64,000 nt of DNA from Platerodrilus igneus (taxonomy: Eukaryota; Arthropoda; Insecta; Coleoptera; Lycidae). The notes under the pieces were generated by a model that searched no databases, was not told where the DNA came from, and saw only the letters and a list, made by a program, of their open reading frames with translations. The stretch spans positions 2,790,001 through 2,854,000 of the forward strand of contig JARFIW010000899.1 in the NCBI GenBank assembly GCA_036346225.1, read 5' to 3'. A program made the translations under genes and the position numbers. Position 1 is the first letter of the stretch; each line of letters starts with the position of its first letter. This document shows positions 31,978 to 43,768 of this stretch, piece after piece.

Positions 31978-33597
31978 GGTGTTTTAGTAGTTCTAGTAAG
32001 TTTGTTTCACTAGCACACTCGTGGGTTTAGTGCTTCAGAAGTAAAACCGTTTCACTTCTCAACAATCTACAGTTGACAGACCGAACAACGCTATCGAAAG
32101 CATTATCGCAGTGTAATAAATCTGTCTTTCCGAACATTTTTATTCTCTTAAAATTTCTTGCTACCTTACTCGTGTCAACAGCTACACCAGAAAATCATTT
32201 TCAACTCTGAGGCGTTTGAAAAGCTATTTACGAAATTCAACAAGTCAAGAGCGACTGACAGGCCTTGCACTAATGAGCGTCCACATAAACATAGCATTGG
32301 CGCAATAGTAATTTTAAATCGTTTTGCGCGAGAAAAAATAGACAGCGACTTTTATTATAAGTAATTTTCTACAGCTTCTAATTTTAGCTCGAATTTAATA
32401 AAACAAATTTCCAAATTATTTGTCAGATTTCTACAACCCGTCCTAAATTTTTATTTTAGATACGGTACTTCTTCGTCATACTTCGTTTCAATTCGATAGC
32501 ATTCCACGCTCAGTGCGTTTAATATAATGATAACTTTAAACATCGTTTTCACCAATAACATTACGCTTGTGGATGTTCTGTTCGCAATTTGTGTGTTTTG
32601 TGGGATCACCTTTTGTTTCGCTAATGTATAGAGACAACAAATATGTACAATTTATTTACAAGTTTAGAATTAAACATTGGTTATAAAAAAATACATACAA
32701 TAACGTGAAATTGAAAATAACAATTACATAAGATTCTACATCCATATATATGCAATATAAAAATGTCTTTTAATTTATGCACGAGAAAAGAGCTTTCATG
32801 TAAACAAATTTTATTAACGCTAGAAATGCAAATGTCTTTTAGCGTTAGCAAATTTATAGTGCAGCTTTGAACGAATGTAAGGTTTGTACACAAAAATTGC
32901 AATTCGCGCAGATATGATACCAAATTGACTATCTTATGGCAAAACTGAGCTATATAAACGACTAAAAAACTAAATCATTCTAGGGCTAAATGTAAATAAT
33001 CACCAACTTAATTATACAGAAATTCCAAGTAAGTTTTAAAAAGTAAACATAGATGAAACGGTTGAAACTTAGTAAAAGGTGAGGAAGTAAGGAATACTTT
33101 ACAGCACCTTACAGCAAATGGTCGTAATATCAAAGAAAATACAGAAAATGAAGAAAACAAAAAACATAAGCCTCACTGAAATAAACTATGGCAGAATCAA
33201 ATGAGTTGGTACATAACTATTGATAAAAATGGCACGTTAAAGTTGATGGATCAACGCAAGGAATTGTAATGTGGCGTCGCTTAATCGTCATTTGACTAGA
33301 ATAATACAGTAGAATGTAATAGAAGCATCTTACAAAAAAATAATTGATAGCAACTCTGTCGAGTGACTTGTTTATATGGGCTTGACTGCGTTTGCATTTA
33401 AGAACTTTATTAATCTTTCAATAAGAAACTCTGGATGTTATTTACATAATTTTGGTACATTCTCGAAATAATCTAGAACAACAGAATTAAATACATAAAT
33501 TGCCGTTAAGTGGTTTTAAGGTTAGTTCTAATTGAAGTTTTGATTATAATATTACGTTTTTAACCGATCCAGCTACTCACGATATGATATAAATAAC
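31978..33597. other. Leader-like and unassigned DNA
   Basis: The first 150 bases resemble an LTR-element leader (donor-like CTAGTAAGT near 32000). The rest has no recognised gene. Open frames of about 70 codons at 32158 (plus) and 32681 (minus) resemble nothing. Confidence 0.35.
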
Positions 33598-33605
33598 TGG
33601 TACAT

Positions 33606-33864
33606 AGTCTACATTTGGTTTTCCAATGCTCCAACCGAAAATACCACATTGGCCAGGAAGCGAGTTCTTTTTGCCTGAAAAATTTTGAGTTTTGTGCTTG
33701 ACAACACACACACGGGACCTTCATTTTACATCTCATCCCGACCAACGCGAATTTTTGTCAAAATTGGTTGCCAAACATTTTCCAAGCGGACAGTGTTGGG
33801 ATTCGCACTCGGGATCTTGGGCATGGTAGTCACACGCACACCAACTGCAGCACGGAGCCGCCTG
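33606..33864 (-). mobile_element. tRNA-derived SINE, copy 2
   Basis: It is homologous along its length to 22861-23158. The A box region reads TGCTGCAGTTGG and the B box AGTGCGAATCC, both with substitutions that would weaken Pol III transcription. It is flanked by an 8-base duplication TGGTACAT (33598-33605 and 33865-33872). Confidence 0.85.
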
Positions 33865-33872
33865 TGGTACAT

Positions 33873-35039
33873 GCTGCTGATATAAATTGCCCTATATGAT
33901 GTAAATTATTGTAGTGACCGATACCAATTAATTATAATGCTTGAATATAAATTAATTATAGTGCTTGGATAGTAATTAGCAAGATTAGTATTGTAGCTTT
34001 TAAGGAGTTGGCATTTCTACTGTTAGCGATGAACTGAAAATAAGTTGTCTTGAGTGCTTTATACTTTCAGTGTAGGGACGAGTAGTTGAAAAGACTTATA
34101 AGTTGACAGTAAAGAAATGTTATTTTTGCAAAAAAGTTTTGGTTACATACTTACATTAATTTCAAAGCTAGGCAAGGAAGTATAGACAATTTTGCAATAG
34201 AATAAATAGAAAGCGCGTGGCAGTCAAGGCGGTTAAGAATGAAAAGATTAGCGAAAGGTGTTCAAAAGTTCAAAACTAACTATTATTGGAAAGATTGACA
34301 AGGTATATATGAAAATAGAAGAGCGTTTTGAAAAAAGTAAAACATGTATACATAATTTATTTCCCAAGGATAAGGAACATTATGTAGCAATAAGAAAGAA
34401 AATGCGTGTTCCGTTTATTTGTATTTTACTGCCAATTTTATTAATACATGGAGTTTGTTGATTATTTAAATTCGCCGCGGTATATTTAAATTCATTAGAG
34501 TGGAATTTCCTTGGTTTACTGAAACACGCGCCAACAAATTCCACGAGTGGTCAACGACTATTCCGCATGTGCAAACAGTGTAGTATTGACTGGAAAATCC
34601 ACGAAGCTCAGAGGAGATTCGATTTGTCGTTCAAACCGTCCGCATCGCTATTTTACACGTTCTACATAGAACAAATTATGAACTGCTACAATGTGAATAG
34701 AGAATATATTGAAGTGCTATTTAGGGAAAATGAGCTTAAAGTTGACATACTAAAAAAAAGACGTTGGGATTGTAAACTTTTCTGTCGTAGCCACTTTCTT
34801 TGAATTTTTATTTTTGGAACCCTTACCACAAAGTAATGATTTTGTAATGACAATTTACCAACGGCAACGTGACGTTTTAAGTAGTTATAAGTTAACTGTG
34901 TGCCTACTACATGTTATACCACTTTTGAGGTTAATAAATACACAAATCGAGTCATCCAAACATCGGTTCAAATTAGCGCGCTTTTGCGAGAGAGATCAGT
35001 CTGTTTTGCCGACTCGCTCTGAAAGGTTATAAACTCTTT
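33873..35039. other. Unassigned DNA
   Basis: Open frames of 67-78 codons occur on the plus strand (34258-34461, 34567-34803), but I recognise no family, and their codon content fits the AT-rich background. Confidence 0.3.
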
Positions 35040-35291
35040 ACTACTGTGCCCATAGCCAGTGTAGAATAGTTACTACCTACCGCACCGTGCCCATACTCGG
35101 TGTTCATAACCCATCCACGTCGTGCCCATAGCCGACGTCTACTCTCTCTTTTCTTGCTGTACCTAAAGCCACCTATTACCACTGCCGTGTCCATAGCCGG
35201 CATTCAGCATCGCCTGGCGTCGTGCCCATTGCCGACGCGCCATAACCCCGGTATAAGGTTCGCTGTGCCCACTGACGGCGTCCTTATACCG
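35040..35291 (+). repeat. Array of six hairpins with a shared loop
   Basis: Six short hairpins share a loop close to TGCCCATAGC but differ in their stems: ACTG/CAGT (35043-35060), CACCG/CGGTG (35083-35102), ACGTCG/CGACGT (35117-35138), TGCCG/CGGCA (35183-35202), GCGTCG/CGACGC (35217-35238) and CGCTG/CGGCG (35261-35280). The last lies inside a second stem GGTATAAGG/CCTTATACC (35250-35290). Stem bases change in compensating pairs while the loop is kept. The units are irregularly spaced (about 40-65 bases). This is seen directly. What it does is unknown. Confidence 0.7.
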
Positions 35292-38200
35292 TCCTCAACT
35301 TATCTTATTTTTCTTCTGTCACAGAGCACGTCAGTAGCCCTAGACTCACGCAACGTAGAAGGTAGACCACTGTAGTATCCTACCAGGTACAACACATATA
35401 TTTACTCATCAGCTAATATGATCTACTCTACAACGCCTTGAGTTGATCCTGTAACTTAACATCGACAGTTCAAAATATAAATCAGACTCTGTGGAGTTTG
35501 TTGTGCTCAAACATTGTATTGGCCAGAATACGAATATTTTATTAAACCACCCAGTTTGATTCTTGACTCTGATACAATGCACAACAGATTTATGTATGAG
35601 GAAATATTCTTTACGTAAAATAAAATATTATTGATACATGAATTTTGGGCACAGCTGCGATAAATCTATCAAGTTGTGTAGCATTCGGGTACTTTAAATG
35701 TAATTTAAAAATAAGTATTAGAGCATAATTAAAATATGACACTTTTATAACTTTTAGTTCTTAAAATTCAAAATATAATATGTTCAGATTTTAGGTTTTA
35801 AATTACATTCTTTAGCATATTCATAATATTAAACCAAAGCAATTGAAATTCACCAGATTGTTTCTATACACATTTTGTTTATCTTAGTGAGACTTGAAAA
35901 CAATCATATAGCCACATTTTATATACCTAAATTATACTTTATGGTTGGAACCTGACTATGCAAAATTTCTCACGCCAAATATAAACAACATATTTCTACC
36001 TAATTTTCTTTTTAAAAAAGTCCTAGAATGATTACATGGTTTGTTACATGCCAAACTGGCTAAGTACCACTTTTAGATTTAGATATAATTTATAAGTTAA
36101 TTGCCGCGTATTTTTTAAATTAATAACGCTAACTTCCGTAGTCGCTGACAGTCGCGTCTGCGCAGAAGGAACGCGGAAATGCGCGAGTGTCGAAAGCGGG
36201 GATTAAGCCACGAGACCTGGACCAGGCAACAACTATCTGAATGGTATGTGTGTTTTTTCTTTAGAAATATGTATGTAGGTTCCCTGTACCTTACTTTTAT
36301 TGTACCTGGTACCTATTCCTTCCGACGCCCTACGAGCGTAATAAAAGTTACGTGACGGACGGATAGCAAATTTGATGTTCAACATGGCGTAACGCATACA
36401 TCACCTCTGGATCCTGAGATTAAGTTCCGAGATACACCTCACGTGAGTAATTTGATTTTACTTAATTTGTGCACGCAAATTTGACTTAGACAGCGATTGC
36501 ATCAAATACGTGATCTGTAGAAATATAACAATGGCGAGTAAATATGCCACGTAATTATAACAGGTTATAAATTAATTTTTATACAAAAAAAATATATTTT
36601 TGTCTTATAAATTCCAACGTTACATAAATAAAGCCAATTATGTGAGCTAACTTAAAGGAAACCAAAATATCAACCACAGAAAGAAAATCTAATATACATA
36701 CACGGCTGAAACTGATATGTTATGGTCATTTTCTGAGGTCCTTGTCCTTTAATATGTAGAATGCTTGAGGTTATTCAACTCCTTAAACGCCGATTTCCTG
36801 TCTTCGTACCTTGTAAATTCTACGGTACTTGTACTATTCTCAAAAGAGTTCAGTAAAATAAACGTCGCCGCTTTTCCTATATATACGCCGAGATCCTACC
36901 ATGTTTCGAAACCATGATCGAAGATGTGTACAAGGATAGCTGTTCTTCCATGAAGTTGAATGCAAACGTTAATAAACTTAATAGTTCTATTGAATAAACG
37001 AAGTTAATGTAAGTAATCAGTTGAAAAACTACACATCTATAACAGTTACTAACAGAACGAATATCACCCTCTAGCATTTTAACAAGCGAAACTACAAAAC
37101 TGCATTGCGCAAGAAGACTTCGAAAACAACGTTCATTTTTATATCCGTATCGGAAAGCAATTTTATTCCGTTTAAGCGAGGGAGCCTGCACCATAAAAAT
37201 GCAAACCAACTGCTTGCTTTTAAATTGATATACCTAAAATAGTCGGACAACAATAACCCGAATTATCACATAAGAGCGAACTCCAACCAATCATGGAAAC
37301 CCAGTTAAACGTTCTCAACGACAACGAACATGCATCAAGATGTTTAAATACGAGATACAAAATATATACAACCAACATCATGAAAATCATGAAGGACGTG
37401 TAGGATGATTTGCCTAACTTCCCGCATTGAAACAACAGAAACGAACCATAAACCAAGGTGTGGAGATAAGCAAACCAGACTTTTAATAGATCGGAATTGG
37501 CGATTGAAAATAGCCTTGATGAAACACGTATATAAACTCATTGTAATATTTGGGAAAGCGAACGTTGTTGATAACAGAAACCCCGCATTTTAAATGCCAT
37601 AACAAAATTGGACAGCCAGATTGTAGTGTTTTAAATAATAATTAAATATTCTAATTGAATCGTACACAGCGATGGATAAGTAAATGTTTAACTTAAAATG
37701 CATTCCCAATCGATAATAACTACTCCAATGCCTGTGAATAGAAAGAGTATAGAACATGAAATTTATTAAGTAGAAGCCGAAATATTCAAATGCAAGAATT
37801 GCACGTTACAAACTCTTTCATTGATTTTTAACTAAAGCTCTTGTTTATAACTTGAATTTGCCATCTCTACTAATCGCACCCACACGTATATCCTTAGTTT
37901 TGCGAAAAAGGTCGGTCGGCTTTCAGTAGACGTCTAAATAGTGATACCTTACAAAAGCAGTATAATGAGTGCGTGTCGAGGTTTCACTACGTGCCGTCTT
38001 TGTCCATTTTCCAAATTAGACTCCAAACCCGTATCCGTAGTTGTTCAATTTTTAATCTGGTAGAAAACGCAATGATATATTCGTAAAGTTTTCCAAACAC
38101 AAAAATAGAAAAGGAGAATTGTGGAACTGCGTACACGTAAGTACAATTTAATAATGTTGTTCTGGATTGTAAGTAGTAAAAGGGTTCACTTGAGGCCTCA

Positions 38201-39549
38201 GTATAGTAACCAGTTATCTAGTGATTAACTTTCCTGTTGCTATGTAAAAGCAAGCTTCAACTATTTTCCATCTCCATTAAAATGCTTATAAAAGAGAGAA
38301 CCCGCGTAAAAGTTTATTTATTCCCTTCGTAAAACGGAAAGTAGCAATTCCACGAATAATCCCAAAAGGGTTCTAACGTACACTGCATATACACTTTGCG
38401 CAAAATTTACAGTAGATAACCAGAAGGATGTGGCATAGCCATAATTGGAAAATAAGTAAACGAAGCCATAAGAGGTTTTTCGCTCTTCCGTTACGGTGAT
38501 GGTCAATACAAGGGCGTTTTATCGAGTTTCCGGATTTTCCAACATTTAACGTTGTACTAACCAAGAAAACTCAGTTTGAAACTATTACCTTTCCTTTTAA
38601 ACGTCTTTGCCGGGCAAAAGTTCGGTGCTCCTTAACAAGATTAAGTAATACATGCTTTAAAATAGCCGATAGTAGAAAAGAGGTTTTTCGCGTTGAAATT
38701 CGTTTGCTGAAATTATTTTGGTAGGTTCTACCTGGGCACCTCATTATTAGAAGCTTATGTTTTGTTTACTTAGCAGCTTTTGCGGGTCATTGCTCTTTTT
38801 CCTCCCTATTTCATTACATAATGAATATTATTTAATTCACTCAAAACATAATCTTAAATAGAAACAGGCAAAACGAATTCATCTACAGTTTCAAGACCAG
38901 TGAAGTTGAATAATGGTTTTAATCGGTTTTCTATCTTGGATCAGCGATTTCTAAATTCTGGAAAGGATTTGCCATTACGTAGATGAGCGAACATCGACCT
39001 TAGGTCCGGTAGGATCATGTTATCAGCGTCTTCATGGGCAATTTAGAAATAAATTGAAAGGCAGAGCCTTAGTTCAATATTGTCCACACTTTATGTTTTT
39101 TGATAGTGATTGTAAAGCTTGCGATGTTTTTCATCGATCTGTTTTACTCAGAGGTACATACAAATTTTGTCACAGTTCAATTTCCACCTTCATTATCTAT
39201 GATTTGAAATCTTGTACCATGCCAGTTTTCCATTGTGCATGTTACAGCTGTGAAGGGTCAGTCTTTTCTTTAAAACAATGTTTTGTTTATGAAAACTATC
39301 TGCAACCAATATTACTTGTACAAATTTAATATTCCCTTGTGATAAATTACATGTTTTCTTAGTACGAAAAGTCATAGAGAATGAATGCTTGGTTTTTTTG
39401 TTAAACAAATAATAAAGTTTCATTTTGTTTACAAACTATCTGTTACAAAATCTCTTATACTAAATTTCACAATTATATTTAGAAGTCACAGATTAATATC
39501 TGTTTAGTTTCATTCGTCTTGGTTTGCTTAATACACAAGTGGCGTAGTT
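35292..39549. other. Unassigned AT-rich DNA
   Basis: There is no recognised gene, RNA or element. The longest frame (36877-37209, minus, 110 codons) has no known motif and is most likely chance. Confidence 0.35.
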
Positions 39550-39612
39550 TTGATTCTTGACCATTCAGGAGTGGAAGTTTATATCGCTAACCCCACTTTC
39601 TGGTTTTTGAAA

Positions 39613-39999
39613 ATGTTAACGACACGTTCTATCGGTCACTTCTTCCGGGGTCTTATACTGAGTATGTTTGTGCGGAACATGCTCTTGTATTTTTTTTTAC
39701 TGAGCATCGTCTTGTTCAGCTTAGAGCAAAAAAGGTCTTCCGAAGTTGTTTTGCCCGTTATCGTGTTTAAGAGGGATGTACCGCTTACCTATGTTCGAGA
39801 TATAAGTGCTACGCACAAGAATAATTCAGAAGATTTTGAAATGAGTATTCTATCTTGTGTCTTACACAGAACTTCAACTAAATATAACTTTAAGTACAAC
39901 AACCGTCCTTTGCTACGCCACATCTGTAATTTCCATATCAGCTTTAATTTATCTTCTTGGAAAATTTATCAAAATGCAACTTTACCTTGCCTGAAGTGA
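39613..39999 (+). CDS. Hypothetical frame with one hydrophobic segment
   Basis: A 128-codon frame from ATG 39613 (open from 39550 with no ATG earlier) has a strongly hydrophobic stretch near residues 15-35 (MFVRNMLLYFFLLSIVLFSL) and then a polar C-terminal part. This could be a signal anchor. I do not recognise a family, there is no neighbouring gene, and the codon use is like the AT-rich surroundings. Chance or an old element remnant is as likely as a real gene. Confidence 0.15.
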   Translation: MLTTRSIGHFFRGLILSMFVRNMLLYFFLLSIVLFSLEQKRSSEVVLPVIVFKRDVPLTYVRDISATHKNNSEDFEMSILSCVLHRTSTKYNFKYNNRPLLRHICNFHISFNLSSWKIYQNATLPCLK

Positions 40000-40101
40000 C
40001 ATCAGTAAAAATGGTGGATCTCCAACGTGCTTTAAGTTCACTTATGGTTAAAGGTTAATACATTATAATTTTATTAAGGGCCGCTATGCTTGCGGTCACG
40101 T

Positions 40102-40134
40102 CCCCAATGCTCCACCCGAAGGTACTACATTGGG
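40102..40134 (-). mobile_element. SINE 3'-end fragment, copy 3
   Basis: CCAATGCTCCACCCGAAGGT followed by ACTACATTGG is the 3' terminal segment of the SINE seen at 22870 and 33612. The tRNA-like head is missing. Confidence 0.65.
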
Positions 40135-40914
40135 TTTAGACGCGAAAAATATAAACGTGCTCCTAATTATTCTAACTACAAAATTAACACATCCTAAATA
40201 AAAATCTAACAACTGGAACAAAAACTAAAAATAAGATTTGATTGATGCTATCCCTAGCGTTGACTTTGGAGTGTGCCCGATCAACAAGACACAAACAAAA
40301 TGAATGGGGAGGGATCCCTAATGCCGGATAGCTGCTGCCAGCTCTACTTACCGGTGCGACCTGAAGGGTCGACTTAAAACTATCGAAATCTAGCTAGCTA
40401 ATTTAAAATGGATTCAAATGTTTTAAGAATACGTTTAAACTGGAAATAGATGTGCACTGCTAAAGTTTAGGTGGGTATGCACTAATCGTCCTTGGGGGGT
40501 CACAATTACTATCACTTTACTTTTAAGTCCTGGAGAAATGCGGGGTTTCATTCAATTTTATTTTATTATATTTTTTTCCTTTGTTTATTTCATTGGTTTA
40601 ATTTAATGAGGGTTTTGATTTATATGTTCTTATTTATTTATTTGCCAGGATTAAGTTTTAAGTTTTTTTTTATTTATTCCCATTTCCTGCGCGTATTAGG
40701 CTAGATAGTGATTATAGTGATTGTATTAGTGGTGCGGGGGTTTCGTGCATATGAACTTCTATATATATTACAATAATTTTTTTTTGTTTTGGGTTGTTTG
40801 TTTTTTTAAAATTTTATACAGGTTTTTTTTGTTTTTTTTGTTTCTTTTTTTTAAATTATTTGAATACAGGTTTTTGTTACCAAACTCATATCATTTATTG
40901 CCAGGTCAGATCTA
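40135..40914. other. T-rich stretch, probable 3' part of the minus-strand LINE
   Basis: It follows the ORF2 stop of the LINE on its minus strand and is A-rich in that sense, so it may be its 3' untranslated region. No clear tail or target duplication was found. Confidence 0.3.
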
Positions 40915-40948
40915 AAATTTCCAATCCTCCCCACCACTCTCTTCTGAT

Positions 40949-42047
40949 TTACGCGCGGTTATCGCCGTCTAACCTCGCGACCCTTCCCGTGAACTCTTTA
41001 AAGGCTGTCCAGAATGCCTTCTGGTTAGTCACCTCCCCAACTTCCTCTAGGCTCTTTGGCCATGCTAGACCTAAAAACGCTAATTTGCTATTAGCTAACC
41101 CTTGATTTGCCGCCTCAAGCGGGCAGTCGAAGAGCACGTGATCTGCGCTTTCAGCGTCCTCACCGCATTCACAGCGGTCGTTGTCGGTTAAACCGAATCT
41201 TTGTAAATACACTTTTAGGGCGCCGTGCCCTGTTATCAGTTGCACCATTTTATGATCGAGTTTTACTTCGATCTTACCTCTAGCTTCTAAGCTCGGTATG
41301 AATTTGTGGGTCAACCTGCCCGTGGCAGCGTTGTTCCACCTCTCTTCCTATTGTCTGATTGACTTTTCGCGCAGCTTTCTTTTAATTAGAAACCTCGGTA
41401 TCGATGAATGTGATGTCCGAAAGTCGCCCGTTGCGGCCTCTTTAGCTAATTCATCAGCCCTATCGTTCCCTACGTTACCATCGTGCGACCTAACCCAACA
41501 GAACTTTAAACGTCGAAACTCGAGCGCCGTATGCGCTATCCTACAGACGTCCACCTGGAGGTTTGTTAAGGTGTTCATGTTTGTCAAAGCCGTCAGCGCT
41601 GATTTGCTGTCGCTGATTATATAATATTCATCTCTGCCCGTGTGATTTATGACGTAATCGGTTGCCTCCTGTATGGCTATCAATTCGCATTGGAAGATAG
41701 TGCTCCAGTTCGTGAGTTTTGTTTGATACCGAAACACTTTCCTTTCCTGCTTAAACAAAATAAACGCCGCGCGTGCTTGCCCGTCATCCATACGTAACCT
41801 GTCTGTATAAATTCTGATACCCGTCGCGTCCCCATCGCCTTCAACAAACTCGATTCTTTTAATATCGGCCGGGTGCCCTAACTCTGATACGACAATCTTT
41901 TTCTCTGCCTCCCTATTGCCAAGACGAATATCTTCGATAATTTTACGCCCTTTCCCGGTTCTACTAACCTTCTATCTCGAAACTCCCTAACGACATATTC
42001 GATAGGGAGAGTCTTGCTGATAACCAGGACCGCCTCTGTGGAGGTGG
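40949..42047 (-). pseudogene. LINE ORF2 C-terminal half: RNase H and zinc finger
   Basis: The reverse strand reads STEAVLVISKTLPIEYVV, IYTD (first RNase H Asp), FQCELIAIQEATDYV (Glu), IISDSKSALTALTNM (Asp) and VRSHDGNVGNDRADELAKEA (His and last Asp), then after a frame break near 41340 THKFIPSLE, ITGHGALKVYLQRF and CECGEDAESADHVLFDC, the terminal CCHC-type finger. It ends at stop 40949. It is the direct continuation of the RT part at 43769, separated by an inserted element. RNase H would remove the RNA strand during copying. At least two breaks inactivate it. Confidence 0.85.
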
Positions 42048-42540
42048 TGTTCTATAATTTTTACTTTTCGGTTAATATAATGCAGAGGGTGGCTTCAATT
42101 AAGATGACATAGAGCCAAGCAGTGTTGCCAAAAAGAATTATCTAAGCTCGCCGACTAGTCTCGGGGTCTATCCCTGCTGAGGCATGAAAGGGGGGGGGGT
42201 ATTTTCTATAATTAACCTGTCTGTGTACAACTTTAGGCCATCACTACGTCAAACACACAAACAAAAAATAATCTTCCTAAGGAAAGATGTAGATAAACCT
42301 TAAGGGAATTAACTTATGCTTGAAGATAGATACTCAACAACATAACTGTGTTTCTTTTACACTTAAACATTCTAACTAGAATTTCCAGAAATAAAACTAT
42401 TACCTTAGTTTACAGATATGTAATAAAGTTATTTGAGTTCTTGTATATACAAAAAGAATAAATAAAATAAATTAAAGACAATCAAAATTATAAGAACATG
42501 AAGTGGAAAGGTGTTATCGATGCTGAATTGACAAATTAAC

Positions 42541-42674
42541 AATTGCTAGTGGGTGAAGCCCATCATAAAAATAATACCTCATTACATTAAGCGAACGCTT
42601 CAAACCTAGCGATTGTTAATGGGTGGAGCCCATCAAAGAAAATTATTTCATTATATTAAACAAATGTTTCAAGC
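42541..42674 (+). repeat. 70-bp tandem duplication with small hairpins
   Basis: The block ATTGCTAGTGGGTGAAGCCC...CATTAAGCGAACGCTTCAA recurs about 70 bases later as ATTGTTAATGGGTGGAGCCC...TATTAAACAAATGTTTCAA. Each copy has a GGGTGnAGCCC mini-hairpin. Confidence 0.75.
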
Positions 42675-43726
42675 AAAGATCTTTGTTCTCGGCTCACAAG
42701 GATAAGTCAAAAATTAGTATATCATACAACTCATTTGTACAACAAACATTTGATTTGTTTGAGTAAACATGCAACTCCAGATGTTTATCTGGCAGATGTT
42801 AAACCAAGATGTGCCCTAATCGACTATTTAAATTTAACAAGTACTACAAAAAATCTAGCCAGATTATGTAACATATTCTAAATAAAGTTATTTTATTTTT
42901 ACTGGAAAACTTTTGTGCTTCTGTACTCAAAAACACTAAACCTATTTTAAATCGTTAAGCAAATTATCTTATATGTATTCAGTGACACATAATTTCTTTT
43001 AATAAGAAAGCTTTTATACCTTAGTATATAAAAATATGCTACAATTTTAAAATCGTTTAACAGAAACTTTAATATATTTAATTATCAGAAATATATTAAA
43101 TTTCCCAAAAAACATTTAGAAAATTATTTATCCTCGACAACGCTACTCAATAAGCTTAATTCTTGTTTGGGTCGATGTTTGTTACAACAAATAATAGCGT
43201 ACTCACCGAAGGAAAGTGTTTACACACTTACAACACCTGCAGATTACAACCACGTGCCAACGTAGTTACATTACCAACGAATAGATCGAATCTCCAAAGC
43301 TTATCGAATTCCATACGGCCCAAAATTATTCTAATCAATTCAGAAATTTATTATATATTTATTATTAAAGGTAATACTTATAGAAACTGCTTGCTAAAAA
43401 TTCAAATGAAATATTCTCTATAAAGACGCCATATTGTCATGCTTACGAACTGTTTTATTGACCTTGTTTATTTTGTTGATTGTCTTCAATAAATCTATGC
43501 CCACTTCATACACCAGGCGACGTGTTTCTCCCACGAATCGAGTTTAATCTTGGTAGGGAAACTTCCTACCACGTTTTTTTTAGTATTCTTCTTTATCTGA
43601 CTACATCCGATACAAGAATGGATCAAGTCCATCGGACAGACGCCTTGAACCTCACGCGCATGACACGGCGCGGATCGATAAACAAGTTGACTACATATTC
43701 ACGCCTGGATCGCGGCAATCCATCAA

Positions 43727-43755
43727 ACATATAGCAATTTGGTAATTGCCTATAT
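43727..43755. repeat. Hairpin near the end of the insertion
   Basis: CATATAGCAATT and AATTGCCTATATG pair around TGGT, 13 bases from the insertion end. Confidence 0.7.
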
Positions 43756-43768
43756 GTGAAACGTTACA

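Larger units (their letters stand above)
42048..43768. mobile_element. 1.72-kb insertion, solo-LTR-like
   Basis: The LINE frame is interrupted precisely here. The insert starts TGTTCTATAATTTT and ends AACGTTACA (TG...CA) and is flanked by GTGG on both sides (42044-42047 and 43769-43772; the next base also matches if ends are shifted by one). TG...CA ends with a 4-5 bp duplication are those of LTR elements. No coding is seen, so a solo LTR or a non-autonomous LTR element is likely. It holds a G10 run (42190-42199), a 70-bp tandem pair and a terminal hairpin. Confidence 0.65.

Noticed and set aside
40280..40380. Possible small RNA hairpins in a GC-richer block
   Set aside because: Only short stems of 4-5 bp, with no repeat elsewhere in the window.
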